Made by a program: the position numbers and the translations under genes. Below the pieces are notes generated by a model that made no database searches, was not told the origin of the DNA, and saw nothing but the letters and a program-made list of their open reading frames with translations. A DNA stretch of 64,000 nucleotides. It comes from Desulfoluna spongiiphila. GTDB lineage: Bacteria > Desulfobacterota > Desulfobacteria > Desulfobacterales > Desulfolunaceae. Below, piece after piece: positions 53,801-61,649 of the stretch; the stretch's first letter is position 1; each line of letters begins with the position of its first letter. The stretch lies in assembly GCF_900101345.1 (NCBI RefSeq), contig NZ_FMUX01000001.1:372001-436000 (forward strand), in the 5' to 3' direction.

Positions 53801-55336
53801 ACCGCCCTTGGGCCCAACCTCTACCCCGTGCGGGCCACCAACTTCAACTGCGGTACCGACTCCATCCTCCTCTACCACGAAGAGGCCATCATCAATAAAG
53901 CCGGCAAGCCCCACCTGATCCTGCAGACCGACGGCCACTCCAGCAACGCCCAGTTCGGCACGCGGACCCTGGCCAACAACGAGGTGGTCAAAACCCACCA
54001 ACCCAAGTCCGTTCGCCTGGCCGACTTCCGGCGAAAAATACGCCCGGTGGTCCTTAAAGACAAACGCATCGGCATCCCTTACATGGGGGACAACTCCCAT
54101 GTCCTGGCCGCTTCCTTCCAAAGCCTGGGGTTCACCGCAGAGGTGATGCCCACCCAGACCGGCAGGGCCCAGGAGATCGCACGCAAGATGGTGGGCACCA
54201 ACACCTGCATGCCCTTTGCCTACCAGGTGGGAGACTGCCTGGCCTGGCTCTACAGTCTCATGGACCGGGGCATCAACCCCAACACCAACGCCGTGGTCTT
54301 CCAGCCCATGGCCCAGGGCCCCTGCCGGTTCGGGCAGTACCACGTGATCTTAAAGCAGCTCTTTCGGGAAAACGGCCTCGGAAACGTGGATATCCTGAGC
54401 CCGGACGCGGAAAAGGACTACACCAATGTGCCCGTCTCCGACTTCGGGATCCTGAGGCAGGCTGCCGGGCTCTTCAAGGGAACCGCCTGCCTGGATATCC
54501 TGGGCAACGCCCTTTTGCGGACCCGGCCCTACGAAAAGAAAAAGGGAGCCGCCCAGACCCTCTACGACGACCTGACAACGGAACTTTACGCCATGGTGGC
54601 CCGACGGGCCGGCTCAAAAGAGTTCGTCGCATTTATGACCCGGGCTAACAATGACTTTCAGGCCATCCTCGACCCGGGCATCGAGAGAAAACCCGTGGTG
54701 GTGATCAACGGAGAAATTTTTGTACGGCTCCACCGCAACGCAAACCAGGAGTCCATCCTGCTGCTGGAAAAATACGGGCTGGAGGTGATGCTCTCTCCCC
54801 TGGGCCAGTGGATGGGGTACACCAACAAAACCGCCATCGAGGAGTTTAAAAAGGCGTACAGCTGGAAACGGATGGTCCTGTCCATGATCAAACAAAGCTA
54901 CATGCAGAGCCGTGGAAAAAAACTCACAGCCCCCTTTCAGGACTTTCTCAAAGGCAGGGAAAGCCACGACTCCGAGCACCTCCTCAGCCAGATCCAGAAG
55001 GACCTGGTGTACGACCGGCACATCCAGGGGGAATCCCCCATCTCCATCGGTGAGGCCTATCTCTTCACCAAAGGACACATGCCCCGCATCAGCGGGATCT
55101 ACCATGTGGGCCCCTTCGGGTGCATGCAGGAGACAGCGGCCACCTCCCAGATCCAGTCCATCACCCAGAAACACAGGATGAGTGCGGGCTCGGCACATGA
55201 ACGGATTGTGCCCTTTATGGATGCTGTCTTCGGGGACTCGGAGCTGCCCAACCTGGAAGCGGAGATCGCAGCCTTTGCCCAGAAATGCTACCTGAAGCAG
55301 GAGATGCAGGGAAGTCAGGTGATAGGTGATAGGTGA
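50876..55336 (+). CDS. Giant acyl-CoA dehydratase activase with fused dehydratase-like subunit
   Basis: The 1486-aa protein has two BcrAD/BadFG ASKHA ATPase domains (about residues 1-300 and 345-600; FDIGTDSVHS and LGIDGGSTTTKAIV are the two phosphate-1 motifs), a DUF2229-type region (about 700-920), and a C-terminal part like the iron-sulfur dehydratase D subunit (about 950-1400; TNFNCGTDS, NTCMPFAYQVGDC). The single-domain archetype HgdC passes an electron to 2-hydroxyglutaryl-CoA dehydratase after ATP hydrolysis. The fused giant form is common in anaerobes but its substrate is unsettled. The stop codon lies inside a 7-bp tandem repeat. No separate dehydratase genes are nearby. The start has only a weak ribosome-binding site. 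Confidence 0.88.
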   Translation: MKHYAVGFDIGTDSVHSVVLTPRFEVVHAPDALMHFGNPADALKEAYDEIIARYGRENIATTAFTGSGGEYFAEALNVPFFYDTLTIPAGVGIIAPSADHIFHIGAKDPYYFKRETLAGGNGSRAFVPDHATGTKCGGGSGILMAKQCRRFFEGEVPVSLSEDRKTNRGRLQDQLETIFGKAEASLEQATREIDVGGRCGVVIQSDMIHLQNRGEEIPNILQGLCDRIVKNYRSDVLKTRAFAGTERAVVTGGIFGNRHLVNVLAETLNLTIDVPELFRSAGAIGAVVCAGPVSATFRSDALVALSQAEKGTVKTAPALSTALGRVRIYDEPARVTKIQDLSVYDTDGPSHREVILGIDGGSTTTKAIVADASNLSIVAEICLNTNGRPLHAAKEVFRQIRSALGDALSIQAVAYTGSSGAFYHKLFTDTGKSPSALSMDIVKDEITCHAFGVKHFNEKVDTIFELGGQDAKFTLFNDDGTVKKSRMNLSCMAGTGQTMQNMVEMIGLDIGTSFHEYALRAARTPIVDDTCGVFTEAGIARLVALGFPKEEIAAAIAYGFMGGYVNKFIGNEPFGDFASAQGGPFKGTACLAALALHTGMEVHAFPHRQLFGALGAAIAARQAMETCRKQGQPVECRFRGLGLADTEFTTSEERCSRLVADSCSVKDCKLQVYTIGDDLVLSGGACPKGNTDSGTAKAPDYVARYKRMMNRHLERFTQALDSPSDKERVLIPRSLTFLNEKGIFYAALYHHLGFEVALSPESDDRITNLGIHYSHSETCFPVKLAHGHTAFLKEHLRKGKDKVLLVNAIGALWEKNRFCPYVAGDGFLAKDAVGIGNDDVLLPVLHFDDPAHPIEKAVWEDLSRVFGPRFSLGRVFEAVESARKAEAECLSEIYSRGEKIIAGLTAKGEKIFMGIGRGYTLLDNKAGSRIHELFASHGLHFVPAFFTRPPEFDINDIAENMYWVQGKAIIRYTLETALGPNLYPVRATNFNCGTDSILLYHEEAIINKAGKPHLILQTDGHSSNAQFGTRTLANNEVVKTHQPKSVRLADFRRKIRPVVLKDKRIGIPYMGDNSHVLAASFQSLGFTAEVMPTQTGRAQEIARKMVGTNTCMPFAYQVGDCLAWLYSLMDRGINPNTNAVVFQPMAQGPCRFGQYHVILKQLFRENGLGNVDILSPDAEKDYTNVPVSDFGILRQAAGLFKGTACLDILGNALLRTRPYEKKKGAAQTLYDDLTTELYAMVARRAGSKEFVAFMTRANNDFQAILDPGIERKPVVVINGEIFVRLHRNANQESILLLEKYGLEVMLSPLGQWMGYTNKTAIEEFKKAYSWKRMVLSMIKQSYMQSRGKKLTAPFQDFLKGRESHDSEHLLSQIQKDLVYDRHIQGESPISIGEAYLFTKGHMPRISGIYHVGPFGCMQETAATSQIQSITQKHRMSAGSAHERIVPFMDAVFGDSELPNLEAEIAAFAQKCYLKQEMQGSQVIGDR

Positions 55337-55368
55337 TAGGTGATAGGTGATAGGTGATAGGTGATAGG
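55318..55368. repeat. Seven-copy heptanucleotide tandem repeat (GGTGATA)n
   Basis: Seven exact GGTGATA units plus GG cover the last four codons, the stop and 32 bases after it of the activase gene. Because 7 is not a multiple of 3, the array reads TGA or TAG soon in every frame, so unit number changes would alter only the C-terminal tail. Confidence 0.95.
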
Positions 55369-55490
55369 AAAAATGTGTTATGATTGGCCTGATTGGAAGG
55401 GAAATATTAACTCAAAGAAAAAAAAAGATAGAGGCATCGGGCCCCTGGCCGTATACTGATGCATCACTGTAATAAAGAGAGGAATCCCAG

Positions 55491-55955
55491 ATGAAATGCA
55501 TACGCGTCCTGGCTGCCATGGCCCTCATTGTCCTTCTCGCTCCCACTGCCCCCAGCGCCCATGCCGCCTCAAAGGGCCAGACCGTCTACGTGCCGGTGTA
55601 CTCGCACATCTACAGCGGAAACATGGGAAAACCCTTTGACCTTGCGGTGACCTTGAGCCTCCGCAACACCGACCCCCACAGCCCCGTCACCATCAACCGT
55701 GTGGATTACTACGGCTCCGACGGCAAGCTCCTCAGGCGTCATGTCACCAAACCCCTTACCATCGCCCCCCTGGCCGCCACCCGCTTTATCCTCAAGGAGT
55801 CCGACAAGACCGGAGGCTCCGGGGCCAGCTTCATCGTCTCCTGGGAGGCAAACAGCCCGATCTCACCAGCCCTCATCGAGACCATCATGATCAGCACCCG
55901 GGCCCAGCAGGGCATCTCCTTTACCTCAAGGGCCCAGGTCATCCGAGAAAAATAA
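55491..55955 (+). CDS. DUF3124 domain secreted protein
   Basis: The 154-aa protein has a signal peptide (AAMALIVLLAPTAPSAHA) and a DUF3124 domain: GQTVYVPVYSHIYSGN (about 29-44), DLAVTLSLRNTD, and INRVDYYGSDGKLLR are the recurring blocks. The fold is a predicted Ig-like beta sandwich, in the periplasm or outside. Function is unknown in all members. AGAGAGGAATCCCAG precedes the ATG. It lies 155 bases after the activase gene on the same strand and is followed by repeat elements. Confidence 0.83.
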   Translation: MKCIRVLAAMALIVLLAPTAPSAHAASKGQTVYVPVYSHIYSGNMGKPFDLAVTLSLRNTDPHSPVTINRVDYYGSDGKLLRRHVTKPLTIAPLAATRFILKESDKTGGSGASFIVSWEANSPISPALIETIMISTRAQQGISFTSRAQVIREK

Positions 55956-55963
55956 CCCGGGCT

Positions 55964-56023
55964 CGCGAATGCTCCACCCCTCGTGCCTCGGGGTGTCGCA
56001 TTCGCTTACGGGCTGCGCCCGTG
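55964..56023. repeat. M2-type element, H2+H1 without border
   Basis: H2 arms GCGAATGC/GCATTCGC (55966-55973, 55998-56005) with CCACCCC/GGGGTG inner stem and loop TCGTGCCTC; H1 ACGGGC-TGC-GCCCGT (56008-56022). It starts 8 bases after the DUF3124 stop. Compared with the copy at 47461, one arm pair is G-C instead of A-T. Confidence 0.8.
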
Positions 56024-56223
56024 GTTAACGACAAGGGTGCTCAAGTGCCTTCATTCAGCACGATGACATCTTCGTGGTAAAGAAACATAAAAACCGTTGA
56101 ATCTACTTTGTCGTTGAGCGGAAGAACTCCGGCGGTAAGCTTTTTTGCTCGTTACTCCCCGGAGGCATTCAGATAAAAAACACTTCTGCTAAGGGTTCAA
56201 ACACAAATAAATGTACCAAAAAT

Positions 56224-56306
56224 GCCGCTGCGCTTTAGCCCGAGGGACGAGGGTTAATGCGCAGCGGCAAAGAGCTTTCAAGGTGGCTCACCTTGCCGCC
56301 GGAGGC
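56224..56306. repeat. M2 element with GCCGCTGCGC stem
   Basis: H2 is GCCGCTGCGC/GCGCAGCGGC with a CCC/GGG inner stem around GAGGGACGA, followed by H3 CAAGGTGG/CACCTTG and the GCCGCCGGAGGC border. The orientation follows the minus-strand cooS gene. Confidence 0.83.
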
Positions 56307-56411
56307 ATCGCTTTTGTATGTTTTATTTTTGTCCCGGCCCTAAAGTGCCGACACCGTCCCCTCACCCTTACAAACCTTGTGACACTACCCATCCAGCCGC
56401 CAGCTTTGGTG

Positions 56412-56516
56412 GCGGGCGTAGCCCGCAGCGAACGTCCTTGCGATTTGCCCTGAGGAACGAAGGGCGAAGCGCAAGGGCAATCCGCTTTTGAGGTGGCTCA
56501 CCTCGCCGCCGGAGGC
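56412..56516. repeat. Complete M2 element, H1-H2-H3-border
   Basis: H1 GCGGGC-GTA-GCCCGC (56412-56426), H2 arms CCTTGCG/CGCAAGG with TTTGCCC/GGGCGAA around TGAGGAACGAA, H3 GAGGTGG/CACCTC and the border. On the minus strand it lies 34 bases after the cooS stop. Confidence 0.85.
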
Positions 56517-56550
56517 TGCTTTTAGCTTTGCCTCTGAGCCCTTTCCACAC

Positions 56551-58440
56551 CTAAGGATTCCACCCCAGCCCCACCCGTTTGGCCGTGATGCGTTTGTCCA
56601 GGCGTTCGGCGGCCTCTTCCGGGTCCTTTTCAATGATAAACCGCGCACCCACCAGGTCTTCCAGGCCTTCGGTGGCGAGGTGGGTCACGGTGTCGGAGCC
56701 CAGGATGTTGGGGGGATGGCCCAGGTGGGTCTCGATACCCGAGGCCACGGCGTAGAGGCCGATGGCAGCGGCTTTCTCCGAGTACCACTCCGGGGAAGAG
56801 GCGGCCACGGGAAGGTCTGAAATATCCACGCCGCAGGTTTCGGCAAGGAGGGCGCAGAGCTGGAGGATACGGGCGTTGTCCACGCAGCTGCCCATATGGA
56901 GCACCGGCGGGATGCCCAGGGCTCCGCACACCTCCTTGAGCCCGGGCCCGGCCATCTCGGCCCCCTCGGGCATGAGGAGCCCGGCCTTGCCCGCAGCGGT
57001 GGTGACGCAGCCCGTCACCAGCACGAGGATATCCTTTTTTAAAAGGGCCTTTGCCAGGCCGACGTTCATGGAATCCTGGGTAAACTTGGGGTTGTTGCAG
57101 CCCACGATGCCCACCACGCCTCGGATGGCGCCCCGCTTCATGGCGTCGATAAGGGGATCGGGGGTACCGCCCACGGCCGCAAGGATCGCCTCGTTGGAAA
57201 ACCCGGTCATGATGGGGACCGGCTCATGGGGAATCTCAACACGAGAAGCATCCCGCTCGGCAAAGGCGTCCACGGCCAGGGCCACAATCTCCCGGGCTTT
57301 TTCCATGGCGTTTTCCGGGTGGATGTCAAAATGGGTGGCCCCGGTGAAACGTGCCTTGCCCGAGGTGGTGATGAACCGGGTGTGGTAACAGCCGGAGATC
57401 TGGACCATGCTGGGCATGATGCACTGATAATCCACCACCACGGCCTCCACGGCACCGGTGACGATGGAGAGCTCGGTCATGAGATGGTTCCCTGCCATGG
57501 GGATCCCCTGGCGCATCAACAGCTCATTGCCCGTGCAGCACAGGCCCCCGACGTTGATCCCGGACGCGCCGACGTCCTTGGCCCGGGCCACGAGCTCCGG
57601 CATGCGTGCCGCCGCCAGGATCATCTCCGAGACCACCGGGTTGTGCCCGTGGACAAGGATGTTGACCTGGTCCTTTTTGAGCACCCCCAGGTTGGCCGTG
57701 GACTCAGACGGCGTGGGCGTGCCGAAGATGATATCCGAGAGCTCCGTACCGATCATGGAACCGGCCCAACCGTCGGCAAGGGCTGTACGCGCGGCGTGGA
57801 TCAGGGTACTCGGGGCGTCGTTGTCGCAGCCCATGTGGGTGCGGTGCATCATCTCGGCGATCTCGCGGTCCACGCCCCGGGGGGTCATGCCGAGCTGTTT
57901 CCAGGTCTCGCGACGGCTTTCAGGCGCCCGCTTTAAAAACGCCACCTCCGCCTTCCGGCTCCCGAAATCCCCGAACAGCACCTCGGCAAGGTCCCCGGCG
58001 ATATCCATCTCCGAGCGCCCCTCGCTCTTGATGCCCAGCTCTTCTGCAATGCGCACGAGCTTGGCCTTGTCACGGATTCCGTAATCCGGGCACTCGCCCT
58101 CGGCCACCCCGGCCAGGACCTCAATGAGGTCCCGGCCATGGTCGGAGTGACCCGCAGCTCCGCCGGCGATAAACCGGCCGAAGTTGCGGGCCACCACCAC
58201 ATCTGCGTCGGCCCCGCACACGCCCCGCTGCATCTTGCCGCCCTTTTTCGGGCTGATGCGGCAGGGCCCCATGGTGCAGTTCCGACACGTGGTGCCGAGC
58301 TCACAAAACCTGCAGTGGGGGGTCTGCTCTTCCAGGCGGTCCCACACCGTCTCAATGCCCTCTGCCTGGGCCTTTCTAATCATTGCCCGGGCGTCTTCCC
58401 ACATCGAAAGCTCTTCTATCTTCCGTTTTTCCCTTGCCAT
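56551..58440 (-). CDS. cooS: Anaerobic Ni-Fe carbon monoxide dehydrogenase catalytic subunit
   Basis: The 629-aa enzyme oxidises CO to CO2 with water. It has the N-terminal cluster B/D cysteines (CRFCELGTTCRNCTMGPC), the HMGCDNDAPS segment, and the C-cluster ligand blocks GGLCCTGNELL, QISGCYHTRF, GIVGCNNP, LVTGCVTTAAG and MGSCVDNARI, all intact. The ATG at 58440 has GGAGG five bases before it; earlier starts in frame lack one. No cooC or cooF maturation/electron partner is in the window. A cooA-like gene is directly upstream on the same strand, with an exact CooA-type site between them. Confidence 0.95.
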   Translation of the reverse strand: MAREKRKIEELSMWEDARAMIRKAQAEGIETVWDRLEEQTPHCRFCELGTTCRNCTMGPCRISPKKGGKMQRGVCGADADVVVARNFGRFIAGGAAGHSDHGRDLIEVLAGVAEGECPDYGIRDKAKLVRIAEELGIKSEGRSEMDIAGDLAEVLFGDFGSRKAEVAFLKRAPESRRETWKQLGMTPRGVDREIAEMMHRTHMGCDNDAPSTLIHAARTALADGWAGSMIGTELSDIIFGTPTPSESTANLGVLKKDQVNILVHGHNPVVSEMILAAARMPELVARAKDVGASGINVGGLCCTGNELLMRQGIPMAGNHLMTELSIVTGAVEAVVVDYQCIMPSMVQISGCYHTRFITTSGKARFTGATHFDIHPENAMEKAREIVALAVDAFAERDASRVEIPHEPVPIMTGFSNEAILAAVGGTPDPLIDAMKRGAIRGVVGIVGCNNPKFTQDSMNVGLAKALLKKDILVLVTGCVTTAAGKAGLLMPEGAEMAGPGLKEVCGALGIPPVLHMGSCVDNARILQLCALLAETCGVDISDLPVAASSPEWYSEKAAAIGLYAVASGIETHLGHPPNILGSDTVTHLATEGLEDLVGARFIIEKDPEEAAERLDKRITAKRVGLGWNP

Positions 58441-58520
58441 GCCGACCTCCATGTTTCCAGTGCCGATATCTCCCCGAACCCCTTCCGGCAAGAGTGCCGA
58501 CACCACACCGTTATGCGCAC

Positions 58521-58526
58521 AGCGTA
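58521..58526 (-). promoter_or_regulatory. Candidate -10 box of cooS
   Basis: TACGCT on the minus strand is centred 32 bp downstream of the centre of the CooA-like site. That spacing fits a class II CRP-type activator overlapping the -35 region. Confidence 0.4.
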
Positions 58527-58547
58527 CCTTGTACGGGGGCCTTTTTC

Positions 58548-58563
58548 TGTCAGCCAGGCGACA
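58548..58563. promoter_or_regulatory. CooA-type operator before cooS
   Basis: TGTCA-N6-CGACA (58548-58563) is an exact match to the site described for Rhodospirillum rubrum CooA. It lies 108 bases before the cooS start, between cooS and the cooA-like gene. Confidence 0.7.
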
Positions 58564-58597
58564 TAAGAGGCCGAAATACAGGAAAGACAGGACTCTG

Positions 58598-59269
58598 TCA
58601 CATGGCATGCAAGGCGGTCCGACCCGGAATCATCAACGCGCCAGCCCCCCCCAGGCGGTCAGGATCCTCAATCCGGTAGACCCCCCGCCCCAGTTTTCGA
58701 ATCACGCCGGAGCGGCCCATGTCCGCAAGGAGGGTGGAGGCGGTCTGACGGGACATGCCCAAGTGAAGGGCCAGCTCTTCGATGGTCACGCTCAGGCGAA
58801 CCACGGGCCCTTCGGGTTCGCCCCGGGCCTCTGCAAGGAGAAAAGCGGCAAGGCGGGTGGTGCTGTCGCTGAACACCAGGCCGTCGATGATCTGAAAGGC
58901 GTTTTTCAACAGCCCCCCCAGCACCCGTACCATGGCCTGGGTTACGGCCGGGGTCTCCATCATCTCCCGATGAAAGGTCCCCACATCGGTGACAAGAAGA
59001 ACCCCGTCGGTGAGGGCCACCACATGGGCACCGGTGTGACTGCTGTAGATGTCCCCGGGCTCCAGCACCGCAAAGGTAAACTCCTTCTCCTCATAGGCCC
59101 TGAACACGCGTAAACGCCCTTCAGCCACCACAAACACCTCGTTTTGCGACGCCTCGGGAAAGGCGATGCTCTCCCCCTTCACATACCGCCGCCTCCGAAA
59201 GGCCTTTTTCATGGCAGCATACTCAGGACGTTCCAACTCCTCCAGCAGACTCAAGGTCGAAATTTTCAT
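58598..59269 (-). CDS. cooA: CRP/FNR family CO-sensing regulator (CooA-like)
   Basis: The 223-aa protein has a cyclic-nucleotide-type sensor domain, a long dimer helix and a C-terminal HTH (ALHLGMSRQTASTLLADMGRSG). The segment GDIYSSHTGAHVVALTD aligns with the heme region of R. rubrum CooA (GDMFCMHSGCLVEATE). The proximal heme His is kept (H of SSH), while the redox-switching Cys75 is Ser, as in some CooA homologues that use other ligands. The dimer-helix segment LVFSDSTTRLAAFLL also aligns well. Its place next to cooS and a perfect CooA site make CO sensing likely. It may also be a heme-binding CRP with another signal. Confidence 0.8.
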   Translation of the reverse strand: MKISTLSLLEELERPEYAAMKKAFRRRRYVKGESIAFPEASQNEVFVVAEGRLRVFRAYEEKEFTFAVLEPGDIYSSHTGAHVVALTDGVLLVTDVGTFHREMMETPAVTQAMVRVLGGLLKNAFQIIDGLVFSDSTTRLAAFLLAEARGEPEGPVVRLSVTIEELALHLGMSRQTASTLLADMGRSGVIRKLGRGVYRIEDPDRLGGAGALMIPGRTALHAM

Positions 59270-59680
59270 GCCGAGCCATCCCTCCCCACGCCATACACGT
59301 GCGTTTACACAAAATTTAACAGGATACTATCCTTAGACTATCCGCAAAGGAGGACGGGTTGTCAACACAGTGATCCCGTTGGGATCCCTTAGTCGGACCA
59401 GCTGAACACCGAAAACAATATGACTTATTCGCACCTCGGATCCGATATTGAACCCATTATTGCTTAAAAGAATCTATTTCTTTTTGTGAATTGCGTTACT
59501 ATATATTAACAGCGTGTATTTATTAAGGATATATTGAATTACTCTCTACTTGTGTGTATAACGGTCCCTTAAATCAGTGACTGTTTTCTGGTGTAATCAT
59601 TTTTATTCGCGGTGCGACACGCGGTTTGCAAAGGAACACTGTTGTTCCCCCATAAATCAAACCGCAAAAAGGAGGGCCAG
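59270..59680. other. Divergent promoter region between cooA-like and CoA-transferase genes
   Basis: About 411 bases, AT-rich from 59440 to 59600, with no credible gene. It must hold the promoters of both flanking genes. A weak CooA half-match, TGTCA-N6-TGATC near 59360, is not convincing. Confidence 0.45.
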
Positions 59681-61006
59681 ATGAGCGAACGAGTAGAGCG
59701 TGAGTATGAACTGAAAAGAACCGGCGCAGCGGAAGCCATGGCAGGTGTAAAATCGGGCGACCGAATCTTTTACGGGGAGTTCACCCTCTTCCCGAGGTTG
59801 TGCGATGCCGCCCTGGCCGCCCAGAAGGATGGAGTGACCGGTGTCAATGTGGACAGCGTCTGCTTCACCCAGATGCCCAAGGTGGCCGAGGTGGACCCCG
59901 ACGGAAACCACTTCATCCTCAACGACTGGCACTTCGGTGGCGTCAGCCGGAAGCTCCACAAGCAGGGCCGCTGCAACTACATCCCCCTGACCTACCACCA
60001 GGGCCCCCGCATCATGCGAAAGTACCAGGACTACGACATCGTTGTCCTCACCACCGGCCCCATGGACGAGCGGGGCTATTTCAACTACGGCATCTCCAAC
60101 TCCATGGCCTCTGCCGCCGTGGACAAAGCCCGCCGCGTGGTGGTGGAGGTCAACCCCAACGTCCCCAACTGCCTGGGCGGAAACCAGGAATCCATCCACA
60201 TCACCCGCGTGGATGCGGTGGTGGAAGGACGCACCGATACCCTCGTGCAGGTCCCGGCGGCCAACGCCTCGGACATCGACCGGTCCATTGCGGCCCACAT
60301 CATGGAAGTCATCGAAGACGGCTCCTGTCTCCAGCTGGGCATCGGTGCCCTGCCCAACGTCATCGGCAGCATGCTCGCCGACAGCGACCTCAAGGACCTG
60401 GGGGTTCACACCGAAATGCTCGTGGACTCCTGCGTGGACCTCTATGAATGCGGAAAAATCACCGGAGCCAGAAAGGTCATCGACAAATACAAAATGGCCT
60501 ACACCTTTGCCATGGGCACCCAGAAGCTCTACGACTTCCTCCACAACAACCCCACCTGTGCCTCCTATCCGGTGCACTACATCAACGATCCCAAGATCGT
60601 CGCCTTGAACCCCAAGGTGGTGGCCGTCAACAACGCCGTTGCCATCGACCTTTACAGCCAGGTCTGCTCGGAATCCGCAGGCACCCGTCAGGTCTCGGGC
60701 ACCGGGGGCCAGCTCGACTTCATCTTCGGGGCCTTCGGCTCCAAAGGGGGCAAAGGGATCATCGGCATCAGCTCCACCTACACGGACAGCAAAGGGGAGG
60801 TGCACTCCCGCATCAACCCCACCCTGGCCCCGGGCTCCATCGTCACCCTGCCCCGCTCCCTGGTCCAGTACGTGGCCACCGAATACGGCATGGTCCAGCT
60901 CAAGGGCAAGTCCACGGTTGAGCGGGCCCAGGCCCTCATCAGCATCGCCCACCCCGACTTCCGCGACGAACTCGCCAACCAGGCCGCGGCCATGGGGATC
61001 GGGTAA
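59681..61006 (+). CDS. Acetyl-CoA hydrolase/transferase family CoA-transferase
   Basis: The 441-aa protein belongs to the class I CoA-transferase group that includes butyryl-CoA:acetate and 4-hydroxybutyrate CoA-transferases (AbfT/Cat2-like). The catalytic Glu is in the CSESAGTRQVSGTGGQLDF region (about residues 325-342), and the GIGALPN and GxFxxGxKGI-like turns are present. It swaps CoA between short acyl groups in energy conservation. GGAGGG stands before the ATG at 59681, while the open-frame start at 59612 is upstream of it. The acyl substrates cannot be separated by inspection. Confidence 0.87.
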   Translation: MSERVEREYELKRTGAAEAMAGVKSGDRIFYGEFTLFPRLCDAALAAQKDGVTGVNVDSVCFTQMPKVAEVDPDGNHFILNDWHFGGVSRKLHKQGRCNYIPLTYHQGPRIMRKYQDYDIVVLTTGPMDERGYFNYGISNSMASAAVDKARRVVVEVNPNVPNCLGGNQESIHITRVDAVVEGRTDTLVQVPAANASDIDRSIAAHIMEVIEDGSCLQLGIGALPNVIGSMLADSDLKDLGVHTEMLVDSCVDLYECGKITGARKVIDKYKMAYTFAMGTQKLYDFLHNNPTCASYPVHYINDPKIVALNPKVVAVNNAVAIDLYSQVCSESAGTRQVSGTGGQLDFIFGAFGSKGGKGIIGISSTYTDSKGEVHSRINPTLAPGSIVTLPRSLVQYVATEYGMVQLKGKSTVERAQALISIAHPDFRDELANQAAAMGIG

Positions 61007-61013
61007 AAAAGCA

Positions 61014-61298
61014 GCCTCCGGCGGCAAGGTGTGCCACCTTGAAAGCAGGTTGCGGATGCGTTTTGCCCCTCGTCCCTCGGGGCAAATCACATCCGCCTAT
61101 AAAACAAACGTCGGCCGTGATCATCGTTTGGGCGATTGGTGTATTGGCATCACTCCCCAAAGCCCCTTGCCCCCTGGAGCGCCGCACTCCTGTGCGGCAC
61201 GGGTAACGACGGACCAAAAATCCGCATCGGAGTGCGGCGCACCGTTTCGGTCGTTTTTTTTGTAACTATTCAGCTCAAAAAAAACAGCCTCCGGCGGC
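61014..61298. repeat. Long composite repeat, copy B (285 bp)
   Basis: Starts seven bases after the CoA-transferase stop with GCCTCCGGCGGC and ends with the same sequence in the same sense (61287-61298). It is the reverse complement of 31461-31743, with the difference mainly in one homopolymer run and one or two bases. The order is border, H3, H2, spacer, GGAGCGCCGCACTCC hairpin module, TAGTTAC tail, next border. Confidence 0.9.
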
Positions 61299-61388
61299 AA
61301 GGGGCTGAGCCCCTTGACCCCAGGGTCGCAAATGCTCCCGGCCTTCGTTCCTCAGGCCGATCACATTCGCTGACGGGCTTTGCCCGTG
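61287..61388. repeat. M2 element sharing a border with long repeat B
   Basis: Border, H3 with stem AGGGGC/GCCCCT (not the usual AGGTG), H2 with arms GCAAATG/CATTCGC (imperfect) and CGGCC/GGCCG around TTCGTTCCTCA, and H1 ACGGGC-TTT-GCCCGT. It continues directly from the end of long repeat B. Confidence 0.83.
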
Positions 61389-61649
61389 GCCAGCAGTAAG
61401 GGCTCTTCAAAAGACGTGTGTCACAGAGTAAAGCAGGCCTGCAATGCACCGGGAAACCCCGAGCGCGCCTGAACACAGTCGCCTGGCAAACCCGCGCGCG
61501 GCCGTTCCGTAATAAAACGGCCACGCGCGGGCGTCCTGACTTGGACTCGTGAATCCCAATAGGAAACAGAATCACCTTGTGGTATCGTGGGCCCGACACA
61601 ACAACGGCCCCAACCACACGAACCCCACGGGATAACACACCGGACCGCC

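Noticed and set aside
55964..56023. The hairpin elements as integron attC sites
   Set aside because: They lack the conserved GTTRRRY/RYYYAAC ends, there is no integrase, and the conserved part is the loop rather than the ends.
59354..59375. A CooA-type site upstream of the cooA-like gene
   Set aside because: Only the left half matches (TGTCA-N6-TGATC), too weak beside the exact site at 58548.
59657..61090. A 477-codon minus-strand frame opposite the CoA-transferase
   Set aside because: Antisense shadow that starts inside a repeat element; composition is not protein-like.
61014..61217. Small open frames with recurring peptide ends such as [10 protein letters not shown] near many genes
   Set aside because: They are translations of the M2 repeat (border plus H3), not a gene family; the frame changes from copy to copy and the stems covary at RNA level.
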